Origin: CBFIDA01 sp965661085
GTDB lineage: Bacteria > Pseudomonadota > Gammaproteobacteria > Comchoanobacterales > Comchoanobacteraceae
DNA length: 64,000 nucleotides
Assembly (NCBI GenBank): GCA_965661085.1
Contig: CBFIDA010000003.1
Span: 37,158-101,157 of the forward strand
Direction: 5' to 3'
The translations under genes and the position numbers were made by a program. Below, piece by piece: positions 55,842-64,000 of the stretch (positions are counted from its first letter, which is position 1; every line of letters begins with the position of its first letter). The notes beneath the pieces were generated by a model that saw only the letters and a program-made list of their open reading frames with translations, had not been told where the DNA came from and searched no databases.

Positions 55842-55910
55842 TGCCCCATCTGACACCAAGTGTGTGACCGAAGCATCATGCTGAAGTCTGCACAGGGTGG
55901 CATATGCCAG

Positions 55911-55949
55911 AACGGCGCGCCAACCTTAGCGGGATGGTGCGCCGTTTTG
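55911..55949. terminator. Bidirectional Rho-independent terminator
   Basis: AACGGCGC (55911-55918) pairs with GCGCCGTT downstream, followed by TT, with an A-rich-side partner for the convergent waaC. It sits between cspA and the waaC stop. Confidence 0.75.
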
Positions 55950-55968
55950 TATTTGGATCGGTTGCCTG

Positions 55969-56955
55969 TCACAGTGTTTGTTTGGTTAGTATCAAGGTTT
56001 CAAAAGCATCGATGACTTGTGTGGGGGTGATGTTGGCCATCAATCCCTCAGTACCTTGCAGATGTTGTTGATGTGTGCCGTGTGTCCCAATCCATGCTGG
56101 ATTGGTGGGACCATACAAAGTGATGCCAGGCGTGTCAACCAGGGCTGCAAGATGCGCCAGCCCCGTATCAGAGCCAATGCAGCATTGCGCACCATCGATG
56201 ACATGTGCCATCTCATTGAGCGACATCAATGGCAGTGCCTTGGCATGCTTTGAGCGCCCAGCGATGTATTGGGCTTGTTTTTGTTCTGTTTCATTGCCTG
56301 CTGTCAGATAGGTGGCCATGCCCTGTTGATCAAAATGTGCAATCAATGCTTGCCAGTGTGCGATGGGCCAACGTTTGGTGGGCCAGCTTGCATTTTGAAT
56401 CAGCACCACATAATGCTTCGGGCATGTGATCGTCGGCGTCAAAAAGACATCACGTTTGATTTGAGTAGAAATAGACATTGCAGAAGGTGTGTAATGCAAT
56501 GCTTTGGCCATGATTTGTCGTTGCCGATGGATGGCATGTTGGTTTTTGGCCACAGACACCTGGGTTTGATAAAGCCAATGTGCTGGCCGTTCACGCACAC
56601 TGGCACCATCCATGCCAACGATGTCATGACGGCTCAGCCAACCCACCCAGGCACTTTTTAAATTGCCTTGTAAATCGATGACGCAGTCATAATCATGGTG
56701 GCGTAAGGTGGTGGCCAAAGTGCGTATGGCCTGACGTGTTGATCGCGCCCAAGGTTGCTTTTTCCAAATTCTATGGTTGGTGTGATGGATGTTGGCCACA
56801 TTGGGGTGCCAGCTCGGCACATCCGAAAAATGTTGATCCACCACCCAATCAAAGGTCAAGCCGGGCATGTGCATGGCTGCTTCAGACAGGGCGGGAAATG
56901 CATGCATCAGATCCCCCATCGATGTCAGTTTGATGATCAAGACTTTTGGGGCCAT
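55969..56955 (-). CDS. waaC: LPS heptosyltransferase I
   Basis: 328 residues from ATG 56955 (a TTG at 56970 is less likely). GT9 family: VLIIKLTSMGDLMHAFPALS, CVIDLQGNLKSAWVGWLS, then VVLIQNASWPTKRWPIAHWQ and IGSDTGLAHLAALVDTPGIT. It adds the first heptose to Kdo in LPS. With waaF it shows a heptose-containing inner core. Confidence 0.93.
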   Translation of the reverse strand: MAPKVLIIKLTSMGDLMHAFPALSEAAMHMPGLTFDWVVDQHFSDVPSWHPNVANIHHTNHRIWKKQPWARSTRQAIRTLATTLRHHDYDCVIDLQGNLKSAWVGWLSRHDIVGMDGASVRERPAHWLYQTQVSVAKNQHAIHRQRQIMAKALHYTPSAMSISTQIKRDVFLTPTITCPKHYVVLIQNASWPTKRWPIAHWQALIAHFDQQGMATYLTAGNETEQKQAQYIAGRSKHAKALPLMSLNEMAHVIDGAQCCIGSDTGLAHLAALVDTPGITLYGPTNPAWIGTHGTHQQHLQGTEGLMANITPTQVIDAFETLILTKQTL

Positions 56956-57075
56956 GTTGGATTCCGTCAATGATCTTCTAGATGTATCATGGTGCCAAGT
57001 GTGCGGTCAAGCACAAGCCTCGTGTTGTATATCCTTTAGGCGTTGTTTGAGGCATGTTGTCATGCAGTGTATGGG

Positions 57076-57741
57076 TCATTTGCCGGGTGTTTCGCCCCAG
57101 AGTATTTTGTGTAATTGTACCTGCATACGCACGGCCAGGCCGTCGCGTAAAATCCATTCGGCCAAGGTGGTGGGTGAGAGGGTGTCGTACACAGGCGACA
57201 TCAAACAAGCAACATGTTGTAACTTGGGGTGGTCTTGTAGCATGGCTTTGGCCCATTGGTAATCTGCTTCGTTGCCCACGACCCATTTGACTTGATCATG
57301 TGGGGTCAAATGCACGATGTTGTCGTAGAGGTTTTTGGCCACCTCACCTGAAGAAGGGGTTTTGAAGTCAACCACACGGCTGGCACGGGGATCGACGTCG
57401 GCAATCGACAATGCCCCACTGGTCTCAATGGAAACATGGTAGTGTTGGTCACAGAGCTGTGTGATCAAGGTCAACACTTCAGGTTGCGCCAAGGGTTCGC
57501 CGCCAGTGATACAGACATGGCGTGTTGGGTGTTTGGCCACTTCTGTCATGATGGCAGCCAGCGTCATGCGCTGCCCGCCATGAAACGCATAGGCGGTGTC
57601 GCAGTAGGTGCAACGTAATGGACACCCCGTCAGGCGCACAAACACCGTTGGCAAGCCCACATACGTGGATTCACCTTGCAGAGAGTAAAAGATCTCATGG
57701 ATCTTTAGGCCGTCAAGTTGTTTCGCTGTAGCTGATTTCAC
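57076..57741 (-). CDS. queE: 7-carboxy-7-deazaguanine synthase
   Basis: 221 residues. Radical SAM enzyme: GCPLRCTYCDTAYAF holds the Cys-x3-Cys-x2-Cys cluster motif, preceded by IHEIFYSLQGESTYVG, and ITGGEPLAQPEV follows. It makes 7-carboxy-7-deazaguanine from CPH4, the second step of queuosine synthesis. GTG 57741 overlaps the end of queD by 29 bases, so the genes are coupled. Confidence 0.94.
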   Translation of the reverse strand: MKSATAKQLDGLKIHEIFYSLQGESTYVGLPTVFVRLTGCPLRCTYCDTAYAFHGGQRMTLAAIMTEVAKHPTRHVCITGGEPLAQPEVLTLITQLCDQHYHVSIETSGALSIADVDPRASRVVDFKTPSSGEVAKNLYDNIVHLTPHDQVKWVVGNEADYQWAKAMLQDHPKLQHVACLMSPVYDTLSPTTLAEWILRDGLAVRMQVQLHKILWGETPGK

Positions 57742-58090
57742 AAAAGCCTCGCTCTTGAATGGTCACCGATGCAATCGTCAAGGGTTGCGGCCATACTTTA
57801 GCCTTAAAGTGTTGAAAAATCAATTGTGCAAGACGTTCTGCGCTGGGCGCTTGGCCTGCAAATACTGGCATGGTGTTGAGATGCTGATAATCTAGGGTCG
57901 CCAGATGGCCATCTAAGGCTTGTTTGAGGGCAAAATAATCGCACACCACGCCATTGTCATCCAGCTGCGTCGCGGAGACAGTGAGGCCTACTTGATACGT
58001 GTGGCCGTGCAGTTGTGCACAAGGGCCATCAATGTTTGGCAATTGCATGGCCGCACAAAATTCGCCTTTTACCGTGACTGTGAAGGGCAT
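57713..58090 (-). CDS. queD: 6-carboxy-tetrahydropterin synthase-like protein, atypical active site
   Basis: 125 residues of the PTPS/QueD family, next to queE as expected for queuosine synthesis. GPCAQLHGHTYQVGL keeps the catalytic Cys (about 24) and two zinc His (28, 30). But the first zinc His (FEAAH in E. coli) reads FCAAM, with Met at about 15, and the catalytic His of the Asp-His pair (LDH) reads LDY at 66-68. IQERG near the end keeps the Glu. Zinc binding and catalysis may thus be altered. ATG 58090, GGAG about ten bases upstream. Confidence 0.85.
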   Translation of the reverse strand: MPFTVTVKGEFCAAMQLPNIDGPCAQLHGHTYQVGLTVSATQLDDNGVVCDYFALKQALDGHLATLDYQHLNTMPVFAGQAPSAERLAQLIFQHFKAKVWPQPLTIASVTIQERGFCEISYSETT

Positions 58091-58346
58091 AGGGCATGTT
58101 CTCCATCATGTGAGCAATGATTGACGTGATACATTTTGGGTTGGTGTTTCACATGAAACCAACAGAAAGCCATTGGTTTTACATCCATTTGTTGTCGAAT
58201 CAAGGTTTTTCTTGTATGATACGCGACATGAGCAAAGTGGTTGAACAACCATGCCAACTTGTCCTCAATGTAACAGAAGATTTGCATGGGTGACAAGTCA
58301 GTGTGTTGTTTGACCATGGTAAGAGCATGAGTTGGGAGTTCATGGT

Positions 58347-59636
58347 TTGACAGATAGCGTGTCAGATACATTGCATGTGATTGGCATCAATCATCACACA
58401 GCTTCACTTGCGATTCGAGAGCAAATGATGTTTTCGCCGAGTTTGTTGAAGCGCGCATATGATGACATCCGACAAACATGTGGTGTTGAAGAAGTGGTGC
58501 TGTATTCAACTTGCTCACGTACGGAATGTGTGGTCATCACCGATCACATCGATTCGGTGCGCACTTGGTTTGCGGCTTTTCATGGTGTGGCATTGTCTCA
58601 GCTGATGGCACATCACTATCACCATCAGGGCAAGTCTGCTGTGCAGCATTTGATGGAAGTGGCGGCTGGCATCGACTCTTACATCATCGGTGAGACTCAA
58701 ATTTTAGGTCAGATCAAAAAAGCCTTCGCACTGTCGCATGAGTACTTGGCACTGGGCCCGGTCTTGCATCGCCTGTTTCCGGTGGTGTTTGCTGCAGCCA
58801 AAAAGATTCGGACAGAAACGGCCATTGGTGCTTCTTCCATTTCATTGGCGGCAGCCGTTGTGGGGTTGGCGAAAGATCTGTTCAGCAACATTGAAGCGTG
58901 TCGTGTCATGATGATCGGTGCTGGCGAAATGATGACCCTGACGGCCACACACTTGCATGCTCATGGTGTGCGATCGTGGTGGATGGTCAATCGCACACTG
59001 GAAAAAGCACAGTATTTGGCAGACATGTTTGCAGGGCAAGCTGCGGTCATTTCTGAGCTGCCACGTTACTTGTCCCAGGTCGATGTCATTGTGTCTGCGA
59101 CCGCCAGTCCAGTGCCACTCTTGGGCAAAGGTTTGTTGGAGCGTACCATGCTGCAACGGGATCACAAACCTTTGTTGTTGGCAGATTTGGCCATGCCAAG
59201 AGACATTGAACCCGAAGTGGCGTCTTTGGATCATGTGCATTTGTATCACATCGATGCGCTGCATCAAATGATCGAGGTCAATCAAAAAAAACGTCAGCGT
59301 GCCATTGCTGCCGCGCAGCCCATCATTGAGGCTTACACGCAACAGTTTTTTGCTGAGCAGCGAGCAAGGCAATCGGTCACAACCATCCGTCATTTTCGTA
59401 AACAAGTCGATCGTCTGCGCGACCAGACCATTGAAGAGGCATTGCAAGCCATGGCACATGGTCATGCACCAGAAGTGGTGTTGCGTCAATCGTTCATGCA
59501 TTTGACCAATCGGATCATGCACACCCCCACGGTGCGTTTGCGTCAAGCGGCATCGGAACATGATCACCAGGTTTTGCAGGCGGCCAGTTATTTGCTCGAC
59601 TTCGAAGGCAAACACAGAGAGGAAACATCGGCATGA
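58347..59636 (+). CDS. hemA: Glutamyl-tRNA reductase
   Basis: 429 residues. VIGINHHTASLAIREQMMFS, the nucleophilic Cys in LYSTCSRTECVV (about 56), and the NADPH-binding GAGEMMTLTATHL are diagnostic. First committed step of tetrapyrrole synthesis by the C5 pathway. The start is a weak choice: TTG 58347 behind GGGAG is used; TTG 58332 and GTG codons are alternatives. Overlaps prfA by ATGA, the classic hemA-prfA-prmC order. Confidence 0.95.
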   Translation: MTDSVSDTLHVIGINHHTASLAIREQMMFSPSLLKRAYDDIRQTCGVEEVVLYSTCSRTECVVITDHIDSVRTWFAAFHGVALSQLMAHHYHHQGKSAVQHLMEVAAGIDSYIIGETQILGQIKKAFALSHEYLALGPVLHRLFPVVFAAAKKIRTETAIGASSISLAAAVVGLAKDLFSNIEACRVMMIGAGEMMTLTATHLHAHGVRSWWMVNRTLEKAQYLADMFAGQAAVISELPRYLSQVDVIVSATASPVPLLGKGLLERTMLQRDHKPLLLADLAMPRDIEPEVASLDHVHLYHIDALHQMIEVNQKKRQRAIAAAQPIIEAYTQQFFAEQRARQSVTTIRHFRKQVDRLRDQTIEEALQAMAHGHAPEVVLRQSFMHLTNRIMHTPTVRLRQAASEHDHQVLQAASYLLDFEGKHREETSA

Positions 59637-60727
59637 AGCCCAACATACAAAAAAAACTCGACATCATGAAAACGCGTTTGCTGGATGTGCAAACCGCTTT
59701 GAGTCAACCTGCGTGCATTCAGGATCAAAACCTCTTTCAGAAACACTCCAAAACCTTTGCTGAGCTCGAACCGGTTGTCTCCGCTTACAATGATTGGTTG
59801 GCACTGCAAACACAATACGAAGGGCTTCAAGTCATGCAGGCTGAAGAAAAAGACCCTGAAATGACTCAAATGATGCTCGCTGAACGTAAAGATTTGGCAG
59901 CCAAGCTTGAAGCGCAGTTGCATGCGATTCATGTGCTGTTGTTGCCCAAAGATCCCAACGATGCGCGCAGTGCGTATTTGGAAATACGTGCAGGCACTGG
60001 CGGCCATGAGGCAGCACTGTTTGCCGGAGACCTGTACCGCATGTACAGTCGTTTTGGTGAGCAAAAACGTTGGCAGTTTGAGACCATCAGCATCAGTGAA
60101 GGCGAACAGGGGGGCTACAAAGAAATCATTGTGTTGGTGAAGGGCAAAGATGTGTATGGCACACTCAAATTTGAGTCGGGCACGCATCGTGTACAGCGTG
60201 TCCCCACCACAGAATCGCAAGGGCGCATTCACACCTCTGCATGTACGGTGGCGATCATGCCAGAAGTGGAAGAAATTGACGACATCGACATTCAATCGTC
60301 CGATTTGCGCATCGATACCTTTCGCGCTTCGGGTGCCGGTGGCCAGCATGTCAACACCACCGATTCTGCTGTCCGCATCACCCATTTGCCGACAGGCGTG
60401 GTGGTGGAATGTCAAGATGAGCGCTCTCAGCATAAGAACAAGGCGCGTGCCATGAAGCTCCTGCAATCGCGTTTGTTGCAAGCACAGGTGGCTGAGCAGC
60501 AACAGGAGATGGCGGCCAAGCGTAAAAGTTTGGTGGGATCTGGTGATCGTTCCGAACGCATTCGTACCTACAATTTTCCTCAAGGTCGAATCACCGACCA
60601 TCGCATCAACCTCACCTTGTACCGCCTCAATGAAATTTTGGAAGGCACGCTGGCCGATCTGACCGAACCCTTACGTGAAGAATACAATGCCAGTTTGATG
60701 GTGATGTTGGATGACGCAGATGCCTGA
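59633..60727 (+). CDS. prfA: Peptide chain release factor 1
   Basis: 364 residues. The stop-codon-reading tripeptide site reads RVPTTESQGRIHTSA (PTT at 191-193; PAT in E. coli RF1) and the catalytic GGQ is in ASGAGGQHVNTTDSA (236-238). It ends translation at UAA and UAG. Coupled to hemA upstream (ATGA) and overlaps prmC, its own methylase, by 17 or 8 bases. Confidence 0.96.
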   Translation: MKPNIQKKLDIMKTRLLDVQTALSQPACIQDQNLFQKHSKTFAELEPVVSAYNDWLALQTQYEGLQVMQAEEKDPEMTQMMLAERKDLAAKLEAQLHAIHVLLLPKDPNDARSAYLEIRAGTGGHEAALFAGDLYRMYSRFGEQKRWQFETISISEGEQGGYKEIIVLVKGKDVYGTLKFESGTHRVQRVPTTESQGRIHTSACTVAIMPEVEEIDDIDIQSSDLRIDTFRASGAGGQHVNTTDSAVRITHLPTGVVVECQDERSQHKNKARAMKLLQSRLLQAQVAEQQQEMAAKRKSLVGSGDRSERIRTYNFPQGRITDHRINLTLYRLNEILEGTLADLTEPLREEYNASLMVMLDDADA

Positions 60728-61601
60728 CAACCCAGCTGTGGCGGGTGTGCTTGAGATGCCTCCAAACATTGATACTTGGGGTGAGGCTTTGGCTTGGGGC
60801 ATGGCGCTTTTGGATGGCGTTTCAAACACACCCAAAGAAGACGTGTTGCGTTTGCTGACCGACCGGCATGATATGGGTATGATGACCATTCATGCACAAC
60901 AAGACTTGCCCATACCACAGGCCAACAAACAACAGCTGGCCATGGACCTGATGTTGCGATTACAGGGCCAACCCATTGCCTATATCACCCAGCGTCAAGA
61001 TTTTTGGGCACATGCATTTTGGGTGAATGCCGATGTCTTGATTCCCAGGCCTGATACCGAGGTGCTGGTGACTTGGGCGCTCTCACATTCTGGTGCCAAG
61101 CGTTTTTTGGAACTGGGGGTGGGCTCAGGTGCTGTCATCCTCAGTGTGGCCAAAGCACGACCATCATGGTCTTGTGTGGGGGTGGATGTCAGCCACCAAG
61201 CCTTGGCCGTGGCACGTCTCAATCGCAAACGCCTGCAAGCGCCCAATGTGCAGTTGTGTCAAAGTGATTGGTTTGAGGATTTGCATGGACAGCGGTTTGA
61301 TTTGATTTGTGCCAACCCACCCTATATTGCTGAGCATGATTCGCATCTACGGACTGGTGATGTGCGTCATGAACCAGATTTGGCATTGTCATCGGGGACA
61401 GAGGGGCTTGATGCCATTCAACATCTCATCACATGTGCACCACTGCATTTGTCACCAGGGGGGTGGTTGGGTCTTGAGCATGGTCACACACAAGCTCATC
61501 GGGTGGCAACGCATATGATGCAGCATGGTTTCACATCTGTTGAGACACAGCATGATTTGGGTGGCCAGCCACGCATCACGTATGGGCAGTGGGGGGATTG
61601 A
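60711..61601 (+). CDS. prmC: Release-factor glutamine N5-methyltransferase
   Basis: 296 residues. FLELGVGSGAVILSVAKARP (SAM site) and the NPPY motif in LICANPPYIAEHD (202-205) identify PrmC, which methylates the Gln of GGQ in release factors. The N-terminal helical domain has the usual AYITQRQDFWAHAFWVN and IPRPDTEVLV. ATG 60711 is used; ATG 60720 is almost as likely. A weak hairpin (61600-61623) lies between it and the convergent hemH. Confidence 0.94.
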   Translation: MTQMPDNPAVAGVLEMPPNIDTWGEALAWGMALLDGVSNTPKEDVLRLLTDRHDMGMMTIHAQQDLPIPQANKQQLAMDLMLRLQGQPIAYITQRQDFWAHAFWVNADVLIPRPDTEVLVTWALSHSGAKRFLELGVGSGAVILSVAKARPSWSCVGVDVSHQALAVARLNRKRLQAPNVQLCQSDWFEDLHGQRFDLICANPPYIAEHDSHLRTGDVRHEPDLALSSGTEGLDAIQHLITCAPLHLSPGGWLGLEHGHTQAHRVATHMMQHGFTSVETQHDLGGQPRITYGQWGD

Positions 61602-61670
61602 AGGCTGTTGTGGCGACGCCTTCAGGCAAAATAAAAATAGAGCAAGTGCGTGACAGTGTTGCAACAGGTA

Positions 61671-62687
61671 TCAAGCACGCTCAGAAAGATGTTGTGCAAG
61701 GGGTGTCGCCCACAAATCGGCATCATTCAGGCAAGGGATGAGATCAAATCGTTTGCCGCCCATGGCCTGCCAGTCTTCTTGGAGGCCCATGCCAATTTCC
61801 TCGAGTGTTTCGAGACAGTCGGCGGTGAATGACGGGCATACCACGGCGATGTTGCGATGGCCTTTGGCATACAGCTCGGGGAGCAGGGCATCGGTGTAGG
61901 GCTGAATCCAGGGTGTTTTCCCAAGACGTGATTGAAAGCCAACAGTATAGTCATGGTCCTTTAAGCCCAAGCCTTGTGCCAACAGGCGTGCTGTGGCATA
62001 ACTTTGTGCCCGATAACAGGCATGGTTTTTGGCATGGATGGCAGGGCATGGTGCACGTAGGTCACATGCAGGTGCGCCATGATCGCTGGCAATCACATGC
62101 CGTTCAGGCAAACCATGAAAACTCATGATCAGATGATCGTAAGCATGCTGGTCATAAAATGGTTGTGTGTGTTGCACCAGCGCATTGATGTACATGGGGT
62201 GATCGTAGAACGGTGGGATGATGTCGAGGGCGGGAACGTTGGTTCTGGTGCGGACTTGATCATACACTTCTTGGACGGCACTGCCATAAGAAGACGATGC
62301 ATATTGTGGAAACATCGGCAGAACCACAATCTTTTTCACGGGTGTGGCCAGCAAATGATCGATGGCACTTGCAATGCTCGGTGCACCATAACGCATGCCC
62401 AATGCCACCACCCAGTCGTCGTTAAGTTGATCTTGTAATTTGTTGCACAATGCCTCGCTGTTGAGCAATAAGGGAGAGCCCGCTTTTGTCCAAATGGCCT
62501 GATAGGCCTCGGCTGATTTTTTAGGCCTAAAGGGTAAAATGATGCCATACAACAGGAGCATGCGCAGCGGCCAGGCCAAATCAAGCACACGGCCATCTGA
62601 AAGAAATTGGCGCAAATAACGCCGCACGGACTTGGTGCTTGGGTGCGCTGGCGTGCCAAGATTGACCAGCAATAAACCTGTTTTCAT
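61671..62687 (-). CDS. hemH: Ferrochelatase
   Basis: 338 residues from ATG 62687. GLLLVNLGTPAHPSTKSVRR, then LPMFPQYASSSYGSAVQ, LIMSFHGLPERHV (conserved His) and VGFQSRLGKTPWIQPYTDAL, with VVCPSFTADCLETLEEIG (Glu) near the end. It inserts iron into protoporphyrin IX. With hemA in the same window, the two ends of heme synthesis are represented, facing each other. Confidence 0.95.
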   Translation of the reverse strand: MKTGLLLVNLGTPAHPSTKSVRRYLRQFLSDGRVLDLAWPLRMLLLYGIILPFRPKKSAEAYQAIWTKAGSPLLLNSEALCNKLQDQLNDDWVVALGMRYGAPSIASAIDHLLATPVKKIVVLPMFPQYASSSYGSAVQEVYDQVRTRTNVPALDIIPPFYDHPMYINALVQHTQPFYDQHAYDHLIMSFHGLPERHVIASDHGAPACDLRAPCPAIHAKNHACYRAQSYATARLLAQGLGLKDHDYTVGFQSRLGKTPWIQPYTDALLPELYAKGHRNIAVVCPSFTADCLETLEEIGMGLQEDWQAMGGKRFDLIPCLNDADLWATPLAQHLSERA

Positions 62688-62810
62688 AAAGCGCTCGGAT
62701 GTGGATGCATGCGTGTCACACACAAATCACCTTGAAGCTTGGTTTGTGTGCATTCGATCTAACAGCCATCATTGTAAGACAGGCTGATGGTTTTGTCCAT
62801 GCGCTATTGG

Positions 62811-64000
62811 TTATATCAGTGAGAGCGAACCTTCATCCTCTTTTTTAAGTTCAGAGCTTGGCTCTTGGACTAATGATAAAGGTGGCGGGTTCGGTACCGG
62901 GAGATCTTGCCTCTTAAATTCACTTTCGATGTTAACTTGCGTCCATTTCCCTTTTTCTTCAGATTCAAATGTAATTGATTTTAAAGTGCGATTAGGTTGT
63001 GTCATGCCATGTTGTTGGTACAACCAACCACGCAGCACTTCTATCATTGGTCCTGATAGGCTGCTCAGCACTGGTAAAATCTGGGATTGGTGAGCACATT
63101 TTTTGATGATTTCATCTCTCCCTGCTGGATGTTGATTTGAGAAACATATAGCATTGATCTTGCCCACTAAGTTTTGAAGTGGTTTCTCGGTGTGGGCACA
63201 GAAACTTTTGCTTAATTTTCGGTATGTACGTTGGCCGAGAAAAGCCAGGATTCCTGCGGGTAAGACGCCTACTTGTAGCAACGACAAGAATGCGGCTATG
63301 GTGGCAGTCCTTTCCCATTTGAAACTGGACGGATTGGGTTTCACTTTTATGAGCTCTACATTTGCGATGTTAGGCTCTAAATACCCAACGGCTGTCGGAT
63401 AGGCTTGTTGGATGGCATCACCATCAACAACGATAATATTGGCCTCTATCTTGATATCCAGCTTGTTTGTAACAACACATGATAGTCTATAGATCTCATT
63501 CTTAACTTTTTCGTTTACACCGGGATCATTTGCAATGTTAATCTCGATGCGACCAATGTGCTTTAATATTTTGTATTTTACGGATTGTGGTTGATCCATT
63601 TCTTCTAAAAGTGCACAAAAGCAATGTTGAGAAAGTGAGGCACCCAAGCTATGACCAGAAATGATGAGGTCTATTTTTTGACTTTCTTTCTCTTCGCCCT
63701 CTGGGTATCCATACTGAGAAATTAACCCAATAATTTGATCAAGAATCATTGTCTGATTCACTCTGAATGCCCTAAAGCCTGGCCCACCTGATCGGGCGTC
63801 TGCTATGATTGTATCAAGCGACGCTGGTTTGGTGCCCTGAAAGTTGAGATAAATACGTGGACGTGTGGTGGCAAAGCCGATATTGCCGTAAACACCTGTT
63901 CCTGTAAGTGCATTAAGTGGAAAGAAAACGCATTTTTCATGATTAATTTCAAAAAAGTCTCTATCTTTGATGCCTTTTGCATAGGCAAATATATGTGCCA
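62811..64000 (-). CDS. Class-3 lipase-like alpha/beta hydrolase (partial, 5' end beyond window)
   Basis: The minus-strand frame is open from the right edge (64000) to the stop at 62811, about 396 residues, longer than the GTG start at 63761 suggests. Residues near the edge (GNIGFATTRPRIYLNFQGTK) lead to a nucleophile elbow DLIISGHSLGASLSQH, as in fungal (class 3) lipases. A hydrophobic segment (ATIAAFLSLLQVGVLPAGIL) lies in the middle, and the last 60 residues are Pro/Ser/Glu-rich. Similar proteins occur as effectors or surface lipases. Substrate unknown; start outside the window. Confidence 0.65.
   Translation of the reverse strand, partial: AHIFAYAKGIKDRDFFEINHEKCVFFPLNALTGTGVYGNIGFATTRPRIYLNFQGTKPASLDTIIADARSGGPGFRAFRVNQTMILDQIIGLISQYGYPEGEEKESQKIDLIISGHSLGASLSQHCFCALLEEMDQPQSVKYKILKHIGRIEINIANDPGVNEKVKNEIYRLSCVVTNKLDIKIEANIIVVDGDAIQQAYPTAVGYLEPNIANVELIKVKPNPSSFKWERTATIAAFLSLLQVGVLPAGILAFLGQRTYRKLSKSFCAHTEKPLQNLVGKINAICFSNQHPAGRDEIIKKCAHQSQILPVLSSLSGPMIEVLRGWLYQQHGMTQPNRTLKSITFESEEKGKWTQVNIESEFKRQDLPVPNPPPLSLVQEPSSELKKEDEGSLSLI

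Noticed and set aside
61600..61623. Hairpin GAAGGC/GCCTTC between prmC and hemH as a terminator
   Set aside because: Short stem, large loop and no T-run; too weak to list as a feature.
63803..63988. 61-codon minus-strand frame at the right edge
   Set aside because: It is out of frame with the lipase-like gene, whose true frame is open through the same region to the edge.

Overview
ORGANISM. The window looks like a chromosome segment of a gammaproteobacterium, probably one that lives with or inside eukaryotic cells. Evidence for Gammaproteobacteria: the fabA-fabB pair, the hemA-prfA-prmC operon, rsmJ, parE, two LPS heptosyltransferases (waaF, waaC), RND efflux and cyoE. Evidence for host association: an F-box/leucine-rich-repeat protein, a Fic protein next to a kinase-like protein, a lipase-like protein, several unrecognised basic or membrane proteins, and many decayed genes and IS remnants. 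I do not name a genus. LAYOUT. 1-3.3 kb: partial PAP2 phosphatase, DXD glycosyltransferase, DUF2805 protein and a COG0523/ZigA-type zinc GTPase. 3.5-13.6 kb: an accessory region with two unknown basic proteins, a frameshifted 2H phosphoesterase, a CatB-like acetyltransferase, an IS5 remnant, a hipBA toxin-antitoxin pair, a shikimate-kinase-like gene with an in-frame stop, a Fic protein, a kinase-like protein, and truncated GNAT and GIY-YIG genes. It ends at tRNA-Ser(GGA) and much of it is AT-rich. 13.9-25.3 kb: core genes cyoE, rsmJ, parE, deaD, a CAT-anticodon tRNA and an RND efflux pair. 25.8-28.5 kb: the F-box/LRR gene, then an AT-rich segment with a cluster of DnaA boxes that is a strong candidate for oriC. 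28.5-41.3 kb: fabB-fabA, rsmB, glmS, glmU-rdgB, an envelope pair, mnmG-yqgE-ruvX and a truncated tpx. 41.5-49.2 kb: SOUL protein, elbB, then a tight light-repair operon (FAD oxidoreductase, SDR, three photolyase/cryptochrome-family proteins and a tiny DUF2256 gene). 49.8-54.0 kb: selO, a membrane protein with a possible U-box-like tail, IS3 and IS481-like remnants and an AAA/DUF4143 ATPase. 54.2-64 kb: waaF, cspA, waaC, queE-queD, hemA-prfA-prmC, hemH and a partial lipase-like gene running off the right edge. HOW THE GENES WORK TOGETHER. Heme synthesis is represented at entry (hemA), at iron insertion (hemH) and at heme O formation (cyoE). Envelope building uses glmS/glmU (UDP-GlcNAc), fabA/fabB (unsaturated fatty acids) and waaC/waaF (LPS core). 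Translation is served by prfA with its methylase prmC, two rRNA methylases, mnmG, queD/queE and two tRNAs. The repair operon supplies photolyases with likely accessory proteins.
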